From NCBI RefSeq assembly GCF_024979315.1, contig NZ_JANLCK010000008.1, forward strand, positions 62,001 through 126,000: a stretch of 64,000 nt of DNA, written 5' to 3'. Made by a program: the position numbers and the translations under genes. This DNA comes from Herbiconiux oxytropis (GTDB lineage: Bacteria > Actinomycetota > Actinomycetes > Actinomycetales > Microbacteriaceae). The notes under the pieces are model-generated. The model saw nothing but the letters and a program-made list of their open reading frames with translations, had not been told where the DNA came from and ran no database searches. Shown here piece by piece: positions 25,196 through 33,164 of this stretch (position 1 is the stretch's first letter; every line of letters begins with the position of its first letter).

Positions 25196-26191
25196 TCACG
25201 GGTGCACGAGGATGTTGCCCACCTTCCGCCCCGAGTCCACGCGGTGGTGGGCGGTCACGATGTCATCGAGCGGATGCACCGACTCCACGACCACCTCGAT
25301 CAGTCCGCGGTCGACGAGGTCGAGCAGCTCGGCGAACACCCCGGGCCGCTCCGGGGCGGGCCCGCTCTTCACCCGGCCCACGGAGCGGAGCGTCTGCCCG
25401 AGGTCGGCCACGGCGAGCAGCAGCACACCGCGCCCGGTGAGGAGCCGCCGCCCGGTCGTCGGCGAGAGCACGCCCACGGTGTCGAGCACGAGGTCGAAGC
25501 GTTCGGCGAGTCCGTAGGGCACGTGCCCGCGCCCACCGCAGGCGGCGGGCGTGCCCGGCGCGGAGTGGTCGACGATCGAGGAGGCCCCGAGTTGCTCCAC
25601 GAGCTCGACGTTGGCTCCGCTCGTGACCGCTGTCACCCGCGCGCCGAGGTGCACCGCGAGCTGCACGGCGTTCGTGCCGACGGCTCCGGATGCCCCCACC
25701 ACGAGCACCGAGGAACCTGGAGCCAGCCGGCCCTTCTCCCGCAGGTAGTGCAGCGCCGTCGTGCCACCGAAGAGCACCCCCGCCGCCTGATCGTGGGAGA
25801 CGCCCGCGGGCTTCGGCACGAGGCGCGAGGCCTTCGCGAGCGCGAACTCGGCGTGCCCGCCCATCCGGGCCCCGGTCATGCCGGCCACCTCCTGACCCAC
25901 GCGCAGACGTCCTCCGCCGGCTCCCGCGTTCTCGCCTCCGATGGCCTCGACCACGCCCGAGACGCAGTTGCCGAGCACCGGCCGGCGCGGCCGGCGGAGG
26001 CCGAGTGCGAGCCGCCCCATCGGCCCGAAGCCGCGCGGGAACCGGGGGGCGCGGAGCCTCGAGTCGGCGGCGGTGACCGCGGCGGCGTGCACCCGCACGA
26101 GCACCTCGCCCTGCCCGGGCACCGGCCGCTCGATATCGCTGACCCGAACCACCTCGGGGTCGCCGTACTCCGTGTTGACCGCAGCCCGCAT
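25196..26191 (-). CDS. Zinc-less medium-chain quinone oxidoreductase-like dehydrogenase
   Basis: A 331-residue NAD(P)H-dependent MDR protein. It has the N-terminal catalytic domain (MRAAVNTEYGDPEVV), a Rossmann motif VVGASGAVGTNAVQLA (about residue 168) and the end GKVGNILVHP-like segment SGRKVGNILVHP. Cysteine ligands for structural zinc are absent, as in quinone oxidoreductases. GGAGA lies ahead of ATG 26191. It diverges from a TetR gene with two identical operators between, so it is probably repressed by TetR and induced by an electrophile or drug. Confidence 0.88.
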   Translation of the reverse strand: MRAAVNTEYGDPEVVRVSDIERPVPGQGEVLVRVHAAAVTAADSRLRAPRFPRGFGPMGRLALGLRRPRRPVLGNCVSGVVEAIGGENAGAGGGRLRVGQEVAGMTGARMGGHAEFALAKASRLVPKPAGVSHDQAAGVLFGGTTALHYLREKGRLAPGSSVLVVGASGAVGTNAVQLAVHLGARVTAVTSGANVELVEQLGASSIVDHSAPGTPAACGGRGHVPYGLAERFDLVLDTVGVLSPTTGRRLLTGRGVLLLAVADLGQTLRSVGRVKSGPAPERPGVFAELLDLVDRGLIEVVVESVHPLDDIVTAHHRVDSGRKVGNILVHP

Positions 26192-26199
26192 GACATCTC

Positions 26200-26213
26200 C
26201 TTACACCTGTAAG
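26200..26213. promoter_or_regulatory. TetR operator copy 1
   Basis: CTTACACCTGTAAG is a perfect inverted repeat (CTTACA / TGTAAG with CC between) just upstream of the dehydrogenase ATG and next to its ribosome binding site. It is identical to the copy at 26233. Confidence 0.8.
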
Positions 26214-26232
26214 CCTCTTCCAGGAGAGTATC

Positions 26233-26246
26233 CTTACACCTGTAAG
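26233..26246. promoter_or_regulatory. TetR operator copy 2
   Basis: A second exact CTTACACCTGTAAG, 33 bp centre-to-centre from the first, about three helical turns. Two repressor dimers would sit on the same DNA face. Confidence 0.8.
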
Positions 26247-26295
26247 AAGCGCAACCGGCCGTCGAGGGGCGGCACGGGATGAGGAGGCCGATCGC

Positions 26296-26952
26296 GTGAA
26301 GGACCGCCCTGCCCTCACCCGCGAGCGCATCCTCGAGGCGGCCGTCGCCGTGGCCGACCGGGGCGGCCTGTCGGCCGTCAGCATGCGCAACGTCGGCCGC
26401 GAGGCGGGCGTCGAGGCCATGTCGCTCTACCACCACGTGCGGAGCAAGGGCGATCTGCTCGATGCGCTCGCCGACTGGATCTTCGCCGGCGTCGCGGTCC
26501 CCGGCCGGCACGACCCCTGGCGCGAGGCGATGGAGGCGCGGGCCGGATCGTTGAGGGGCGTGCTCACCGCGCACCCGTGGGCGCTCACGCTCGTGGAGGC
26601 GCGCCGATCGCCAGGGCCCACGCTCCTCGCCGATCACGAGGCGGTGCTCGCCTGCCTCCGCACGAGCGGGCTGTCGGTGCCGCTCGCCGCGCACGCGTTC
26701 GCCGCGATCGACTCCTACGTCTACGGCTTCGCGCTCACCGAGCAGAACCTCCCGATGGAGGAGGGCGAGCGCACCGACGAGTTCGTCGAGGAGATCGGGG
26801 TGCCGCTCGAGCAGTACCCTTTTCTCGCCGAATACCTCGCGGTCATGGTGGTGGGCCAGGACTTCGCCTTCGCAGACGAGTTCGGCTACGGGCTCGCCCT
26901 GATCCTCGATCAGCTCGAACTGCAGCACGCTCGCGAGACCGGCACGCACTGA
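26296..26952 (+). CDS. TetR/AcrR-family repressor
   Basis: A 218-residue regulator with an N-terminal helix-turn-helix (LTRERILEAAVAVADRGGLSAVSMRNVG, then GVEAMSLYHHVRSKGDLLDALAD) and a TetR_C-like ligand domain with DHEAVLACLRTSGLS and a long C-terminal helix. GGAGG precedes the GTG start. It diverges from the quinone-oxidoreductase gene, and twin palindromes in the gap make autorepression and repression of the neighbour likely. The ligand is unknown. Confidence 0.92.
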   Translation: MKDRPALTRERILEAAVAVADRGGLSAVSMRNVGREAGVEAMSLYHHVRSKGDLLDALADWIFAGVAVPGRHDPWREAMEARAGSLRGVLTAHPWALTLVEARRSPGPTLLADHEAVLACLRTSGLSVPLAAHAFAAIDSYVYGFALTEQNLPMEEGERTDEFVEEIGVPLEQYPFLAEYLAVMVVGQDFAFADEFGYGLALILDQLELQHARETGTH

Positions 26953-27075
26953 CCGCAGAGCGTGCTGACAGCACAGTGCCCCGACCTCACCGCGCACCGG
27001 CTCTTCACCCGTCGTTCACCCTCCGGTGGGGTGCGGTGCCGTCGGCCGGCCGCCGGCGCCGTCGAGGATTGCTCC

Positions 27076-27750
27076 ATGGGTGCGGGAACCGGGCGGGCGC
27101 AGGCGACCCGCTCGAGCGCGCCCCCGGGCCCGCTCGCCGAGACCATGGTGATGTTCGCCTGGAACGGCACGATCGTGGTCGACGCCGATCGTGCCAGGGC
27201 CGCGCTCAATCTCGTGCTCGCACGGCGGGGTCTGCCGTGCCTCGGGGAAGCCGAGTTCGCCATGCGCTTCCGGCTGCCCCTCGCGGAGCTGTTCGAGCGC
27301 CTCGGCCTCGCCGAGGACGACCGCGCCGGGGCCGAGGAGGAGTGGATGGCCGAGCTCTCCGAGGTGCGGGCGCACCTCCGTGAGGGTGCGGTCGAGTGCC
27401 TCGGCGCCCTGCGCGGTGGAGGAGCGTGGCTCGGGGTCGTCTCCGGATCCTCGCCCGCGGCCGTGCGGTTCGACCAGCGTTCGCTCGCCGTGCCGCCCGT
27501 CTGGAACTCGATCGACGCCGCCGTCTCGGACACCTACGGGATGCTCCTGCGGCACCGGCCGATCCGCCCGCTGGCCTTCTTCGTGGGCGACTCGCCCGAC
27601 GACATCCGCTCGGCCTCGGCCGCCGGCTACACGCCGGTGGGGGTGGCGGCGGCGGTGCCGGACGAGCACCCCGACTGCGAGGCGCTGCGCTCGGCGGGAG
27701 CCGCCCACGTCATCCGCTCGCTCGACGAGCTGCTCGCCATCGTCGCCTGA
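27076..27750 (+). CDS. HAD-superfamily hydrolase-like protein without catalytic aspartate
   Basis: A 224-residue HAD-fold protein. Motif I should read DxxGT, but here it is MFAWNGTIV, so the nucleophile position (residue 28) is Ala. Motif II is recognisable in VVSGSS. The Mg-binding motif IV GDSPDDIRSA and the phosphoglycolate-phosphatase-like block AAGYTPVGVA are intact. The fold is clear, but phosphatase activity is doubtful, and a binding or regulatory role is possible. ATG 27076 was selected because the fold begins shortly after it. A strong hairpin follows the stop. Confidence 0.8.
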   Translation: MGAGTGRAQATRSSAPPGPLAETMVMFAWNGTIVVDADRARAALNLVLARRGLPCLGEAEFAMRFRLPLAELFERLGLAEDDRAGAEEEWMAELSEVRAHLREGAVECLGALRGGGAWLGVVSGSSPAAVRFDQRSLAVPPVWNSIDAAVSDTYGMLLRHRPIRPLAFFVGDSPDDIRSASAAGYTPVGVAAAVPDEHPDCEALRSAGAAHVIRSLDELLAIVA

Positions 27751-27774
27751 GCACGAGGGGCGCCCAGACGAGCG

Positions 27775-27817
27775 ATGGCGGATGCCGCACCCGGTCTCCC
27801 GGGCGGGCATCCGCCAT
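27775..27817. terminator. Strong bidirectional hairpin
   Basis: ATGGCGGATGCC (27775-27786) pairs perfectly with GGCATCCGCCAT (27806-27817), and CCCGG / CCGGG extends the stem inside. It stands between the convergent HAD and amidohydrolase genes and marks the border between core genes and the catabolic island. No U-tract is present. Confidence 0.7.
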
Positions 27818-27836
27818 CCGTGATCGAAGCGCTGCT

Positions 27837-29297
27837 CTAGTGCTTGTGCGCGTGCGCGGCGGCCGGCTGGTCCGCCTCGTCCTTGAGGTACTGGTACGGG
27901 TTCGTGAGGATCTCGACCTCGGGGATCTCGGGGTTCATACCCGACTTCCAGGTGTCGTCGCCGAGCTCGCCCTGCAGGTACGAGACGGTGTCCTCGAGCT
28001 TCGCGCGCACGGAGGGCAGGTCGCCGCCCGTGAGCTTGCCGTCGAACTTGACCGCTTTGCCGCCCACGAGCACGGTGTGCACGTCGCCGCGGCCGGCCTG
28101 GTAGACCACGTGGCCGTAGGGGTTCAGGATCGGGGTCATCGTGGGGGAGTCGTCGTTCTTGATGAGCACGATGTCGGCGAGCTTGCCCTTCTCGAGGCTG
28201 CCGATCTGGTCCCACTTGCCGAGCGCCTTCGCGCCGCCGCGGGTGGCCCAGTCGACCACGTCCTCCACCCGGAGCACAGCGTGCGTGACGGTCTCGTTCT
28301 TCTCGTGCGCGAGCAGGTGCTCGAGCGAGCGGTCGGCGCCGATGGTCGAGCGCATCGCTGCGAACATGTCGGCGCTGAACCACACGCTGGTGTCGACCGA
28401 GAGGGAGGCCTGGATGCCGTGGCGGCGGAGCGCGTGCGCGGGCGGGTAGCCCTGACCGCAGGTCTGCTCGCTCTCGGTGGAGAGCGAGACGGTGCCGCCC
28501 GTGCCCGCGATCATCTGGTACGACTCGTCGTTGAGGCTCGCGGCGTGCACGTAGACCGTGCCGGGATCCATGACCTTGTTCTCGTACATCCGGCGCACGC
28601 CGTTGTCGTTGGTGGCTCCCCAGACGCCCACGTGGGTGGTGACGCCCACGCCGAGATCGCGAGCGGCCTCGAAGGCGGCCTTCTCGAGGAACTCCTCCTC
28701 GGCGGCCGGCACGTCGAAGGCCAGCTGGGCGCCGAACAGGCGCGAGTCGTCGCGGGCGCGCTCGACGAGGCGGCGCACCTCCGGATCCTGCGTCCATTCC
28801 CAGGGTGCCGCGGCAAGGTTGCCGTAGGCGAGCACGAAGCGGCCGGGGGAGTCGGCGAGGGCTTCGAGCGCCGCCTCGCCGTGCTCGGGCGTGCGCAGTC
28901 CGTGCGACCAGTCGACGCTCGTGGTGACGCCCGACTCCACGGCGTCCAGCGCCGAGATGAGGTTGCCGGCGGCGACGTCCTGCGGGCGGAACTTCATGCC
29001 GTGCTCGAGGTAGTACCAGACGAAGTACTGCGTGAGGGTCCAGTCGGCGCCGTAGCCGCGCATGGCGGACTGCCACATGTGGCGGTGCGTGTCGACCATG
29101 CCGGGCAGCAGGATGCCGCCCTTGGCGTCGATCTCGAAGGCTCCGTCGGGAGCGGCGAGGCCGACGCCGACGTCGGCGATCTTCCCGTCGATCACCAGGA
29201 CGTCACCGTTCGGGATGACGGTGTGGGCATCGTCCATGGTGAGGACGATCCCGTTCCGGAACACGATGGGCTGATCGGGTGTGGGGGTGCTGGACAT
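27837..29297 (-). CDS. Amidohydrolase of the TRZ/ATZ type
   Basis: A 486-residue metal-dependent hydrolase. The HxH ligand pair is in MVDTHRHMWQ, further His ligands are likely in GVTTHVGVW and VYVHAASLNDE, and the catalytic Asp is in SLSVDTSVWF. The N- and C-terminal segments (LVIDGKIADVG; GKLADIVLI) form the usual beta-sandwich. Family members deaminate or dechlorinate N-heterocycles. The C-terminus carries a His-rich tag-like end AAAHAHKH. ATG 29297 and ATG 29309 are both possible, since AAGGAGG abuts the latter. It diverges from an SDR-monooxygenase-hydrolase unit, with regulatory sites between. Confidence 0.85.
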   Translation of the reverse strand: MSSTPTPDQPIVFRNGIVLTMDDAHTVIPNGDVLVIDGKIADVGVGLAAPDGAFEIDAKGGILLPGMVDTHRHMWQSAMRGYGADWTLTQYFVWYYLEHGMKFRPQDVAAGNLISALDAVESGVTTSVDWSHGLRTPEHGEAALEALADSPGRFVLAYGNLAAAPWEWTQDPEVRRLVERARDDSRLFGAQLAFDVPAAEEEFLEKAAFEAARDLGVGVTTHVGVWGATNDNGVRRMYENKVMDPGTVYVHAASLNDESYQMIAGTGGTVSLSTESEQTCGQGYPPAHALRRHGIQASLSVDTSVWFSADMFAAMRSTIGADRSLEHLLAHEKNETVTHAVLRVEDVVDWATRGGAKALGKWDQIGSLEKGKLADIVLIKNDDSPTMTPILNPYGHVVYQAGRGDVHTVLVGGKAVKFDGKLTGGDLPSVRAKLEDTVSYLQGELGDDTWKSGMNPEIPEVEILTNPYQYLKDEADQPAAAHAHKH

Positions 29298-29340
29298 GTG
29301 GGCGCTCATCCTCCTTGACTTGCGTTTCACTGCTGCGTTC

Positions 29341-29369
29341 AGATTAAGTTCTACTGCACAGGTTGTCCA
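29341..29369 (-). promoter_or_regulatory. Amidohydrolase promoter
   Basis: On the minus strand TGGACA (29364-29369), a 17-nt spacer and TAATCT (29341-29346) form a good promoter about 45 nt upstream of the start codon. Confidence 0.6.
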
Positions 29370-29374
29370 GTAGA
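29350..29374. promoter_or_regulatory. Inverted repeat over the amidohydrolase -35 region
   Basis: TCTACTG and CAGTAGA are 7-bp perfect arms separated by 11 bp. They span the -35 element and spacer of the amidohydrolase promoter, which suggests a second operator distinct from the GntR-type sites. Confidence 0.5.
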
Positions 29375-29384
29375 GCTTGGCACT

Positions 29385-29411
29385 ATTGTCAGACAAAGTT
29401 TGACAGACAAT
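29385..29411. promoter_or_regulatory. Double GntR-type operator
   Basis: ATTGTCAGACAAA (29385-29397) matches the consensus ATTGTCNGACAAT with one mismatch. The complement of 29399-29411 (ATTGTCTGTCAAA) matches with two. The two copies face each other, 1 bp apart. A TTGACA at 29400-29405 and TATAGT at 29426-29431 on the plus strand could drive the SDR operon, although their 20-nt spacing is long. Confidence 0.7.
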
Positions 29412-29470
29412 CCGAAGCAACTAGTTATAGTATGTAGAACGAACACAAGCGCGAAGAAGGGCTGGTTGAA

Positions 29471-30178
29471 GTGAGCGACAGAACCATCGTGGTCGTCGGA
29501 GGGACCTCCGGCATCGGCCTGGAGCTCGCCAAGGACTGCATCGATCGCGGCGACAGCGTCGTGATCACGGGCCGCGACCAGTCCCGCACCGAGGAGATCG
29601 CCGCTTCGCTCGGCCCGAAGGCCACCGGGATCGCCCTCGACATCTCCGAGCCCCGCTCGATCGCCGAGCAGCTGAAGCCCGTCGGCCAGGCCCACGGCCT
29701 CGTGCTCGCCGCCATCGAGCGCGACCAGAACACCATCCGCGACTACGACATCGAGCGCGCCATCCGCCTCGTGACCCTCAAGCTCGTGGGCTACACCGAG
29801 ACCATCCACACCCTGCTCGACCGCCTCGACCCCACGGTCGACACCGGCATCGTGCTCTTCGGCGGCCGCGCCAAAGACCTGCCGTATCCGGGCTCGACGA
29901 CCGTCTCCTCCATCAACGGCGGCGTGACCGGGCTCGTGAACACCCTCGCTCTGGAGCTCGCCCCCATGCGCGTGAACGCCCTGCACCCCGGCATCATCGG
30001 CGACAGCCCGTTCTGGGCGAACAAGCCAGAGGGCGTGCTCGACGGCTACGAGAGCCGCACCCCTGGCGGCAAGCTCGCCACCATGGCCGACGTCGTCGAC
30101 GCGACGCAGTTCCTGCTGCGCAACCGCGGCGTCTCGGCCGTCAACCTCTACGTCGACCGCGGCTGGTCGATCACCTGA
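29471..30178 (+). CDS. SDR-family protein lacking the Tyr-xxx-Lys catalytic pair
   Basis: A 235-residue short-chain dehydrogenase-like protein with the cofactor motif VVGGTSGIGLELAKD at the N-terminus and a normal C-terminal region (VNALHPGIIGDSP). The active-site segment, usually YxxSKGG, reads VSSINGG (about residue 145), so Tyr and Lys are missing. The NNAG motif is also absent. It may still bind NAD(P) or act as a non-classical reductase. GTG start; it leads a unit with the monooxygenase and alpha/beta hydrolase. The promoter contains GntR-type and MarR-like motifs. Confidence 0.82.
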   Translation: MSDRTIVVVGGTSGIGLELAKDCIDRGDSVVITGRDQSRTEEIAASLGPKATGIALDISEPRSIAEQLKPVGQAHGLVLAAIERDQNTIRDYDIERAIRLVTLKLVGYTETIHTLLDRLDPTVDTGIVLFGGRAKDLPYPGSTTVSSINGGVTGLVNTLALELAPMRVNALHPGIIGDSPFWANKPEGVLDGYESRTPGGKLATMADVVDATQFLLRNRGVSAVNLYVDRGWSIT

Positions 30179-30183
30179 CCCGA

Positions 30184-30204
30184 CACCCTCTCCGGGTGCC
30201 TTTT
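30184..30204 (+). terminator. Possible weak terminator or attenuator
   Basis: CACCC TCTCC GGGTG CC TTTT lies between the SDR stop and the monooxygenase start. The 5-bp stem with a short T-run could reduce read-through into the next gene. Confidence 0.3.
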
Positions 30205-30225
30205 CAACGACGAAAGGAACGCACG

Positions 30226-31476
30226 ATGACGATCACCGAGGAGGCCCGGCCCAGCCAGGCCGAGAGCACGCCCCACGAGGATCCCGCCGCGCTCGAGAAG
30301 CGGCTCGTCGCGGCCGCCCGGTCGATGCGGGACGAGATCATCTCCTACTCGGCCGAGGGCCAGGAGGTCACCCACATCCCCGAGGGGCTGCACCGCCGGT
30401 TCGACGGGGAGGGCTTCTACGGGATGTACATCCCGCGCGCCCACGGCGGGCTCGAGGTGCCGCCCGTGACGTTCTTCAAGGTCGTGCAGGAGATCGCGCG
30501 CGCCGACATGGGGATCGCCTGGAGCTTCTGCCTCTCGGCCAACCACGCCCTCATGTTCGCCAACTGGTTCCCCGAGGAGATCCACGCCGAGGTCTACGCC
30601 GGCGGCGACTTCCGGGCCGCATCGATGTACGCGCCCACCGTGAAGGCCACGCCCGTGGAGGGCGGCTGGGAGCTCAACGGCGTCGTCAACTTCTGCTCCG
30701 GCATCCCGTGGTCGACCTACTTCCTCGGTCAGTGCATGCTGCCGGGCAAGACCGAGAAGGGCGGGCCACGGCTCGGCCTCTACATCGCGCCCAAGGAGAC
30801 GTTCGAGATCCTCGACGACTGGGGCAACATGATCGGCCTGAGCTCGTCGGGCTCGAACAGCATCCGCTTCGACGGCACCTTCCTGCCCGAGCGCTTCCTG
30901 GTGGAGGACGCCGACCTCATGGACTACGCCTTCGACGGCGACAGCCCCGGATCGGCGGCCTACGGCAACTCGATGTACTCGGCGCGCCACATGAGCTCGT
31001 TCGGTCTCGCCCTCGCCGCGCTCTGCCTCGGCGGAGCGTACGGCGCCCTCGACGAGTTCGCGGCGCTCATGACCACCCGCAAGACGACCATCCCGCCCTT
31101 CGTGATGCGCAGCCAGGACCCCGACTTCCTGCGCTACTACGGCGGAGCCATCGCGAAGCTCGCCATGAACGAGGCCGCCACCTACAAGGCGCTCGAGATG
31201 TGGCAGGACGCAGCCGCCGACAACGTGGCGGGCATCGCGCCGTTCTCCCAGGAGACCGACGCCATCCTCGGCGCGATCGGCCGCGAGGTCATCATCCAGA
31301 CCTGGGAGGTCGTGGAGCGCGACCTCTACCGCACCATCGGGGCCTCGGCCTCGAAGAAGGGCGAGCGGTTCGAGCAGATCTTCCGCGACATGGCGCAGGC
31401 CGCCGGTCACCGCAACCCGCAGCTGCGGGATGCGACCTTCCAGCTGATCGCCCGCCAGGCCCTGGGCCAGATGTGA
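30226..31476 (+). CDS. Flavin-dependent monooxygenase, acyl-CoA dehydrogenase fold (DszC/HsaA-like)
   Basis: A 416-residue protein with acyl-CoA-dehydrogenase N-terminal and Acyl-CoA_dh_2 C-terminal domains. Group D flavin monooxygenases share this fold and take reduced flavin from a partner reductase. Visible blocks are YGMYIPRAHGGLEVPPVTF (about residue 65), NFCSGIPWSTYF, DDWGNMIGLSSSGSNSI and the C-terminal helix region RDLYRTIGASASKKGERFEQIF. The catalytic Glu of true acyl-CoA dehydrogenases is not evident. A flavin reductase is encoded at 62699. A paralogous oxygenase is at 36493. AAAGGA precedes the ATG. The substrate is probably an aromatic or heterocyclic compound. Confidence 0.82.
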   Translation: MTITEEARPSQAESTPHEDPAALEKRLVAAARSMRDEIISYSAEGQEVTHIPEGLHRRFDGEGFYGMYIPRAHGGLEVPPVTFFKVVQEIARADMGIAWSFCLSANHALMFANWFPEEIHAEVYAGGDFRAASMYAPTVKATPVEGGWELNGVVNFCSGIPWSTYFLGQCMLPGKTEKGGPRLGLYIAPKETFEILDDWGNMIGLSSSGSNSIRFDGTFLPERFLVEDADLMDYAFDGDSPGSAAYGNSMYSARHMSSFGLALAALCLGGAYGALDEFAALMTTRKTTIPPFVMRSQDPDFLRYYGGAIAKLAMNEAATYKALEMWQDAAADNVAGIAPFSQETDAILGAIGREVIIQTWEVVERDLYRTIGASASKKGERFEQIFRDMAQAAGHRNPQLRDATFQLIARQALGQM

Positions 31477-32513
31477 GCGAGGGTGCAGCGACCGACGTCG
31501 CCGAAGGCCGCGTAGCGGCGCTCCCCGCGGAGTTCGAGCACTACCCCGTGCGCGCGGTCCGCCGCGGTCACTTCTGGATCGCGGGCGAGCGTGTCGAGAG
31601 CGAGCGCGGCACCGTGCAGCGCGCCCCGCTCTTCGTGGAGTGGGAGGCGCCCGAGGAGATCACCCGGCCATATCCGCTCGTGCTCGTGCACGGCGGCGGC
31701 GGTCAGATCACCGACTGGCGCGGCACGCCCGACGGCCGGCCCGGCTGGTCGGACAAGTTCGTCGACGCCGGATACCTCGTGTACCTCGTCGACCGGCCGG
31801 CGCACGGTCGCTCGTGGGCGCATCCGGATGTCGTGGGCACCCCGGGCGCCCAGTTCAGCTACGAGATGGCGATGGGCCTGTTCGACACCGAGATCGACGG
31901 GCACGACCAGTCTCTCTGGTCCGGCGGCATCGGCGATCCGATGCTCGACCAGCTCATCTCCGGCATGGGGTTCCTCCCCGCCGACCTCGCCGAGTCGCAC
32001 CGCATGGACCAGGACCGGATCAGCCGGCTGCTCGACCGGATCGGCCCCGCGGTGCTCGTGACGCACTCCGCGGGCGGGCCGACGGGGTGGCTCGTGGCCG
32101 ACGCCCGGCCGGAGCTCGTGAAGGCGCATGTGGCGATCGAGCCGATGGGGCCCCCGTTCCACGAGTTCGGCCCCGGCACCCGGCTCGACTGGGGGATCGC
32201 GGCGTCGCCGCTCACCTACGACCCGCCCGTGTCGGACGCGGCCGCGCTCGAGGCGGCGGTGACCGAGAACCCGGGCAGCCACACGCTCCCGGCGCTGAAG
32301 GATCTGCCGGTGGTCGTGGTGGTGGGGGAGACCTCGCCGTTCACGGCGTGGGCGCCCCTCATGGTCGACTACGTCAATGCCGCCGGGGGCAGCGCCGAGT
32401 TCCTCAATCTCGGCGAGCACGGAGCGCGCGGCAACGGACACGCGATGATGCTGGAGAAGAACTCCGACGAGGCGATCGTGCCGATCCTGGAATGGATAGG
32501 CCGCATCTCCTAG
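31473..32513 (+). CDS. Alpha/beta hydrolase
   Basis: A 346-residue hydrolase with the oxyanion motif LVLVHGGGGQITDW (about residue 70), DRPAHGRSWAHP, nucleophile elbow VLVTHSAGGPTGWLVA (Ser about residue 197) and a late histidine in ARGNGHAMMLEKN. It is a serine esterase- or amidase-like enzyme; the exact substrate cannot be read. The GTG start overlaps the monooxygenase stop (GTGA), so it probably cleaves or processes the monooxygenase product. Confidence 0.85.
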   Translation: MSEGAATDVAEGRVAALPAEFEHYPVRAVRRGHFWIAGERVESERGTVQRAPLFVEWEAPEEITRPYPLVLVHGGGGQITDWRGTPDGRPGWSDKFVDAGYLVYLVDRPAHGRSWAHPDVVGTPGAQFSYEMAMGLFDTEIDGHDQSLWSGGIGDPMLDQLISGMGFLPADLAESHRMDQDRISRLLDRIGPAVLVTHSAGGPTGWLVADARPELVKAHVAIEPMGPPFHEFGPGTRLDWGIAASPLTYDPPVSDAAALEAAVTENPGSHTLPALKDLPVVVVVGETSPFTAWAPLMVDYVNAAGGSAEFLNLGEHGARGNGHAMMLEKNSDEAIVPILEWIGRIS

Positions 32514-32539
32514 CAGCCGGCTCTCAGCAGCAGGACCGT

Positions 32540-33076
32540 CTAATAACTCGGCGGGGTGATGGCGACGATGTAGGTCGCCTTCTCCTCGCTGTCGTTGAAG
32601 AGGCGGTGGGGCAGCCGCGAGTCGTAGTGGCAGCTGTCCCCCGCCTCGAGCACGACGGTCGACCCGTCGACGTCGATCGACAGGGTTCCTGCCACGACCA
32701 CGATGCACTCCTCCGCCGCGTGGCTGCGCGGCTCGGTGCTCGACTCGCCGCCCGGCGCGATGTCGCCCTGCAGCACCTCGATCGTTCCGCGCGCCTTCGA
32801 CAGGCGCGTGTAGGTGATCGAGGTCGCCGGGGTGGTGATCTCGATGTGCTCGCCCTTGCGCATCACGGAGACCCGGCTCGACTCCTCCTCGTCGACGAAG
32901 AGCTCGAAGAGGGGCACCTCGAGCACCCGCGCGATCTGGCGCAGGGTCTCGAGGCTCGGATCGGCGAGACCCCGCTCCACCTGGCTGATCAGCCCGCTCG
33001 AGACGCCCGCCGCACCGGCCAGCTGCGCCACGGTGAGGCCGCGCTGGGCCCGGATCTCGCGGATTCGGAAAGTCAT
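32540..33076 (-). CDS. XRE-cupin transcriptional regulator
   Basis: A 178-residue regulator with an N-terminal helix-turn-helix (IREIRAQRGLTVAQLAGAAG; GVSSGLISQVERGLADPSLETL) and a C-terminal cupin sensor domain (PGGESSTEPRSHAAEECIVV; HYDSRLPHRLFN). Such proteins sense small metabolites through the cupin. It diverges from the aminotransferase-NhaC pair and is tail-to-tail with the alpha/beta hydrolase. The gap holds the direct repeat GTTTCA / CTTTCA, a possible binding site. Confidence 0.92.
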   Translation of the reverse strand: MTFRIREIRAQRGLTVAQLAGAAGVSSGLISQVERGLADPSLETLRQIARVLEVPLFELFVDEEESSRVSVMRKGEHIEITTPATSITYTRLSKARGTIEVLQGDIAPGGESSTEPRSHAAEECIVVVAGTLSIDVDGSTVVLEAGDSCHYDSRLPHRLFNDSEEKATYIVAITPPSY

Positions 33077-33151
33077 GATGGAATCCTAGGGGCGGCGTCA
33101 GAATAAGTTTCAATCACGTTAACTCTCTTTCATCCAGGTGACGATCGGCAT

Positions 33152-33157
33152 TAGAGT
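33152..33157 (+). promoter_or_regulatory. -10 box of the aminotransferase gene
   Basis: TAGAGT ends 7 nt before the ATG at 33165, with TTTCAT 18 nt upstream as a weak -35. The message should be leaderless. Confidence 0.55.
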
Positions 33158-33164
33158 CGCCCGC

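Noticed and set aside
26962-26974. Palindrome GTGCTGACAGCAC downstream of the TetR gene
   Set aside because: A perfect but isolated 13-bp palindrome with no promoter or partner copy; too short to claim an operator or terminator.
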